From contig NC_135143.1 in NCBI RefSeq assembly GCF_051014445.1, forward strand, positions 4,526,001-4,590,000: a stretch of DNA of 64,000 bases, in the 5' to 3' direction. Below, piece by piece: positions 60,320 through 64,000 of this stretch. Position 1 is the first letter of the stretch, and each line of letters starts with the position of its first letter. The notes under the pieces were generated by a model. It was given only the letters and a program-made list of their open reading frames with translations, did not search any database and had not been told where the DNA came from. The DNA is from Colletes latitarsis. Taxonomy: Eukaryota > Arthropoda > Insecta > Hymenoptera > Colletidae. The position numbers and the translations under genes are program-made.

Positions 60320-61020
60320 CTATTGGAAGACGAAATACTGAGGCGCTACTTACAAATTAAACGACGTACAGTGGAGTCATTACTAGATTGCGGATGTGTA
60401 TGTAAATAAATATCCTTATAGGTAATAGGTAGAGTTATACCTGGAGAGAAACATGTTATGTCATACTTTTCATATTTGCATGTTGCATATTGTGGTCCGA
60501 TAGTAATATAAAATGTAATTTATTCAGGTCTAATAAACCATGCAGCGAAATTACAAAGATAGCAAAGAAGAGATGTTTTATAAAACTGTTTCGATAGTAA
60601 TACAGAAGCACGGGAATTCCCCGCGACTGACTGGTGAGCTTCACTTGGGGGTTTCCCTACGGTCGACCAGTACTCCAGCGTAAAACGCCATCGTGCGGCC
60701 ATAAGCGTGCTACACATGTGTTTTATAAGCATGTATATTCTACATAAATGCATAAATTTTGTATAATCGTGCATATTCGACTGAAAATCAGTAATTTACT
60801 TCTTAATCTATCAAGAAAGAATAAGCAAGATAGATCGAACAGCGTAATTTCGAATTAATCCTTTATTTACATATGACGAGAGTCAAAACAAAGACAACAA
60901 CATTGTAGATAGACAGTTATATTTTCGTAATTTCATTAAATTGGCAGTATCATTACTACTTCGTATCGTTTACATTGATGAACGTTAAATATACACAGTA
61001 TTCATTACTTAGAAAAAGTA
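60320..61020. other. Unassigned DNA with a GC-richer patch at 60590-60710
   Basis: Within the patch a minus-strand frame reads MAARWRFTLEYWSTVGKPPS. I do not recognise it. The rest is AT-rich. Confidence 0.4.
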
Positions 61021-61023
61021 AAA

Positions 61024-61520
61024 TTCTTGCATTTGAAAGTATTTTATCCAAATATGCTACATGTTACTTGTATGGTATATGGATTCCACAGACTAGCTGA
61101 GGAAGTTCGACTGCAATTTCTTGCTGTTAATAAATTAATGTTCAGTGTAAAAAAAAAAAGTAAACACAAATTAAAAGATATTCCTTTGTCAGAACCCATA
61201 ATCACAAGATGGAGAAGTTGACTGAAAACGACCATTTTTTATGCAACTCACTTGCAGAAGATAAAAGACGTGATGAACAATTTTAAGAATATACCAGGTG
61301 ATTGTGGGTAAAAAATAGCACAGACGATTAAACCTATTCCACAAGAAATTGGTGCAATTGAGCATATCAATAGATAGGCCTCACAAACAACACTTTTTCT
61401 ATCAAATATTAACTTACTATCCCTACTATTAGAGTAGTTACATAATTTACACTTTAAGGTACATTTCATTTGTTGTATCGAATAAAAAATTATGAAAAAT
61501 ATCGTGGGCATTCTACCTGA
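61024..61520 (+). pseudogene. hAT-like transposase fragment
   Basis: The plus strand reads LKVFYPNMLHVTCMVYGFHR, LAEEVRLQFLAVNKLMFSVK and then PIITRWRS. This resembles the conserved H-T-C...HR-AEE-R...VNKL...VKK...PI-TRW blocks of an insect hAT-like transposase group (the CGGBP1-associated type). A stop at 61219-61221 replaces the expected residue after TRWRS, and the same frame goes on as IFYATHLQKIKDVMNN before more stops. A run of ten A at about 61149 probably hides another frameshift. Only the central catalytic region is left, without ends. The identification rests on recalled family motifs. Confidence 0.6.
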
Positions 61521-63349
61521 TGGCGTACTCGTTTTTGAATTTTTTCAAAATATTTAGTTGCAAAACGAAATTGTAAACAATTAAACAATTTTAAAATTGC
61601 CAATTTTATATTGCAATTATTAAGTGACCACATTTATATTTTTACAATTTTTGAACCTTGTTATGGTTATTAGTGTGTCATTTTTTCAGATTTTTCAAAG
61701 TGGTGGAACATAGTTCAAAAAATTAAAATTCGACACTTGTTTAGATTATTGCCTGAAATATTCTGTTGACCATGTTTATATTATTATAGTTTTACCAAAC
61801 TTTTATGATTAGTAATGTACAATTTCTTCAAATTTTATGAAAATCCAACTTTTTGGAACAAGCAAATTTTTTGAACTCAATGTTTTTTTAAATCCCTAGT
61901 TTTCGCAATAAAGGCGTGCCAAATTCTCCAAATTTTAAGTCAATCGGTGTGCTAGATCTCGAAATATCGTGGAAGCCAGTTTAAAAAATAAAGTTTCGGG
62001 AAAGTTGGATTTAAAGTTTCTTTTATCAATTTCATAAAAAAGTATACAGGGTATTCGGCTACCCTGATTACAGGGTATGAGTGGTCACAAGGTGATAGGA
62101 CATTTTATATGCATTTTCTCGAGTCTCTTCAACAATAAAGGTCGAAAAAGGAGGAGAACAATGCATATTTAAACATTTATAACATTGGTATTTTTACGAA
62201 TTAAAGCAAATGGTTTTGCACACACATTTTTAAGGTCATATACTTTAAGAAAATAAAATAAAAAACAGTTTGAGTTTTTCGAAATTCTAGACCGCAATAC
62301 CCCCTCCAGTATTTTCTTGATGACGGCAAAAAATGTTGGAGGTAAATGTTACATGTTTCATAACAAAGTGACGCACCAGACGCTCATGTCTCGTACAACG
62401 ATTAATTTACATAAGGGGCAGTGTTAGGCGTCTGATAAACGCGAGGTTGCTGACTCTCGTGTGCGAACGTGAGTTTGAAGACAGGGTCAGGGTTAATGTA
62501 GCCTGTACGTGTCAACAATGATGAAACATTCCCTAAACAGAGGACGCATCAGGTAAGAGCGCGTTGCTATAAAAGCAACAGTTGCTCGGTACAAGCTGTC
62601 GTCACGAGGTCGAAGAGATTCGCCTAGTAACGATAAACGTTAATTAATGTTGAATGGAATGGTCGAGAAGATACGTGTTACTGCCGTCGATAATTATGAA
62701 CGACGAATGTCGTCGACGCGTTTGGAAATCGTAAACATTGTAGAATTCGCGTCATCAGTAATGAGATCAATCCAGTAACGTATTTATTAATACTGACACG
62801 TAGGAATTTCCAATCATTGCGATGAGGTGTATACGTATTGTATTTGTTGACATTTTTTCTGGTATCGAAATAACTCAAACATCAAATACTGATGAATAGA
62901 ATTTAAATTGGATTGTTTAAATCAAATCTTGTTTTTGATCGTTTAAGCAATCTTGATTATCCAAGGAAACTTGATTATTTAAACAAACTTGATTTTGTAT
63001 TATTACTTAATTATAATATTATATATGAATAATAAAATTTATTTAGATAAGATTTGGGTAAGCTTAGATAAAGTAATTCTTGATAACTCTAGAAATCTAA
63101 ACAAAATCTATTGATATAAATATCTTGGAGTAATTAGATATTTGTATAGCTTTCTCGCTGGCAAGTTAGTAAAAGTTAAAGAATGTTTTAAAGTTTTAAT
63201 ATATGATATTAAAAGGAAATAAAGGTTAAGAACCTTAATACACGATATAAGTATGACTCTTAAAATTAACATATAAGTTTTTAACTTATTATATTATAGT
63301 CATTCTCACATTTTGTATAAATATACTAATCGATGTACATAACTAGTAT
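61521..63349. other. Unassigned DNA, with an isolated element tip at 62043
   Basis: TACAGGGTATTCGGCTACCC at 62043 matches the family tip, then diverges at once into TGATTACAGGGTATGAGTGG, so a different element shares the tip. 61700-62040 has the AT-rich, repetitive look of an old element. 62320-62880 is GC-richer with no supported frame, and 62930-63350 is AT-rich. Confidence 0.4.
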
Positions 63350-63720
63350 ATAGGGTGTTCAGCTACCCCTGAGAAAAATTGTAATGGGAGATTCTAGAGG
63401 TCAAAATAGAACGAAAATCAAGAATACTAATTTGTTGATGGAGGCTTGCTTAAAAAGTTTTAAGTTCCGCCCGTACTGAATTTTTTTCTCGAAAATAGTT
63501 CGGATTTCAGGGGTATATTTATTTAGCAAAAATAATTGTAATTGACCCCCGCAATCGAAAATAATTTTTCCAAAACGATTTGAAATTTTTTAATTTAATT
63601 TTTTAATAACTTTTTAACGAAGCCTCAGTCAAGAAATTGATATCCTTGATTTTCGTTTTATTTTGGCCTCTAGAATCTCCCATTAAAATTTTTCCCAGGT
63701 GTAGCCGAACACCCTGTATA
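63350..63720 (+). mobile_element. Copy R of the modular TIR family, one module
   Basis: Left tip TATAGGGTGTTCAGC and right tip CGAACACCCTGTA. It is the minimal form: two terminal repeats and a single module near 63526, in 371 bp. The left terminal repeat has the same short deletion as copy P (GGCTTGCTTAAAAAG). Confidence 0.93.
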
Positions 63721-64000
63721 CTCTATCTTAAGCCAAACTTTATCGATAATCCAGGGTTCCAATTATAACCCGACAATATTTAGTTATTGATAATATTGAC
63801 ACGTTTAAGTGCCACCATTGAACGCAACGAGCATAGTGTCTGTTAAACATTGATCGATTTTACGGGGCTAGAATCGACGGTTTGCATCGGGGTCGTTATT
63901 GCGACCAACGCCGTTCTAAATTAATCTCATTGAAAGCTCCGTGGGCGACTGTCCGCAAAAAGTTCGAGTCCTCCTCGGGATAACTTTTCAGGAGATCGAG
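63721..64000. other. Unassigned DNA at the right edge
   Basis: GC rises to the end. No frame or repeat recognised. Confidence 0.5.

Noticed and set aside
1..64000. CRISPR array, operons, bacterial promoters
   Set aside because: The many repeats are TIR transposon copies and their modules, not short spaced repeats, and the DNA is clearly from an animal nuclear genome.

Overview
The window looks like nuclear DNA from an insect, most likely an aculeate hymenopteran (bee, ant or wasp). The reasons are the AT-rich intergenic background with short GC-richer islands, Tc1, mariner, hAT and DDE transposase relics of insect type, a solo LTR with an exact target duplication, and a short nuclear copy of insect-like mitochondrial cytochrome b. 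The order-level assignment is an inference. I see no bacterial-style genes, no rRNA or tRNA gene and no complete host gene. Two short stretches look like candidate host exons: 5836-6006 and 57892-58054, both on the minus strand.

The dominant content is one interspersed family. I count 18 substantial copies plus isolated tips, about 14 kb or 22% of the window. Most copies begin TACAGGGTGTTCGGCCACC and end with the inverse, CACCCTGTA, inside TA-rich flanks, with terminal inverted repeats of roughly 100-130 bp. The interiors are modular. One subfamily (1-378, 1688-2088, 43889-44175, 49964-50331) carries a GC-richer hairpin. The other carries one to several ~140-bp modules, often around a ~370-bp core, for total lengths of 0.37 to 1.9 kb. 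No copy encodes a recognisable transposase, so the family must be moved in trans.

Layout. 1-5640: family copies around a ~3.7-kb imperfect palindrome, with a third copy of its arm alongside that holds a Harbinger-like MITE. 5640-7110: candidate exon, DDE transposase tail and a 281-bp hairpin MITE. 7272-26571: seven family copies alternating with low-complexity AT-rich DNA and a decayed Tc1-like element abutting one copy at a shared TA. 26572-33970: the longest stretch without recognised elements. 33975-35416: a TTAA-flanked element. 36012-50331: six family copies, the solo LTR, the cytochrome b fragment and GC islands without a convincing gene. 50332-57414: a 51-bp tandem repeat upstream of a TATA box, two family copies, a long hairpin and the end of another element. 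57415-61520: an ORF with an LYR-like motif, a two-stem structure, a mariner copy and a hAT-like fragment. 63350-63720: the last family copy.

Nothing here works together as an operon or pathway. The window is an intergenic or intronic landing zone for DNA transposons. The most unusual observations are the modular family itself, the flipped loop orientation in its hairpin subfamily, and the long inverted duplication at the left edge.
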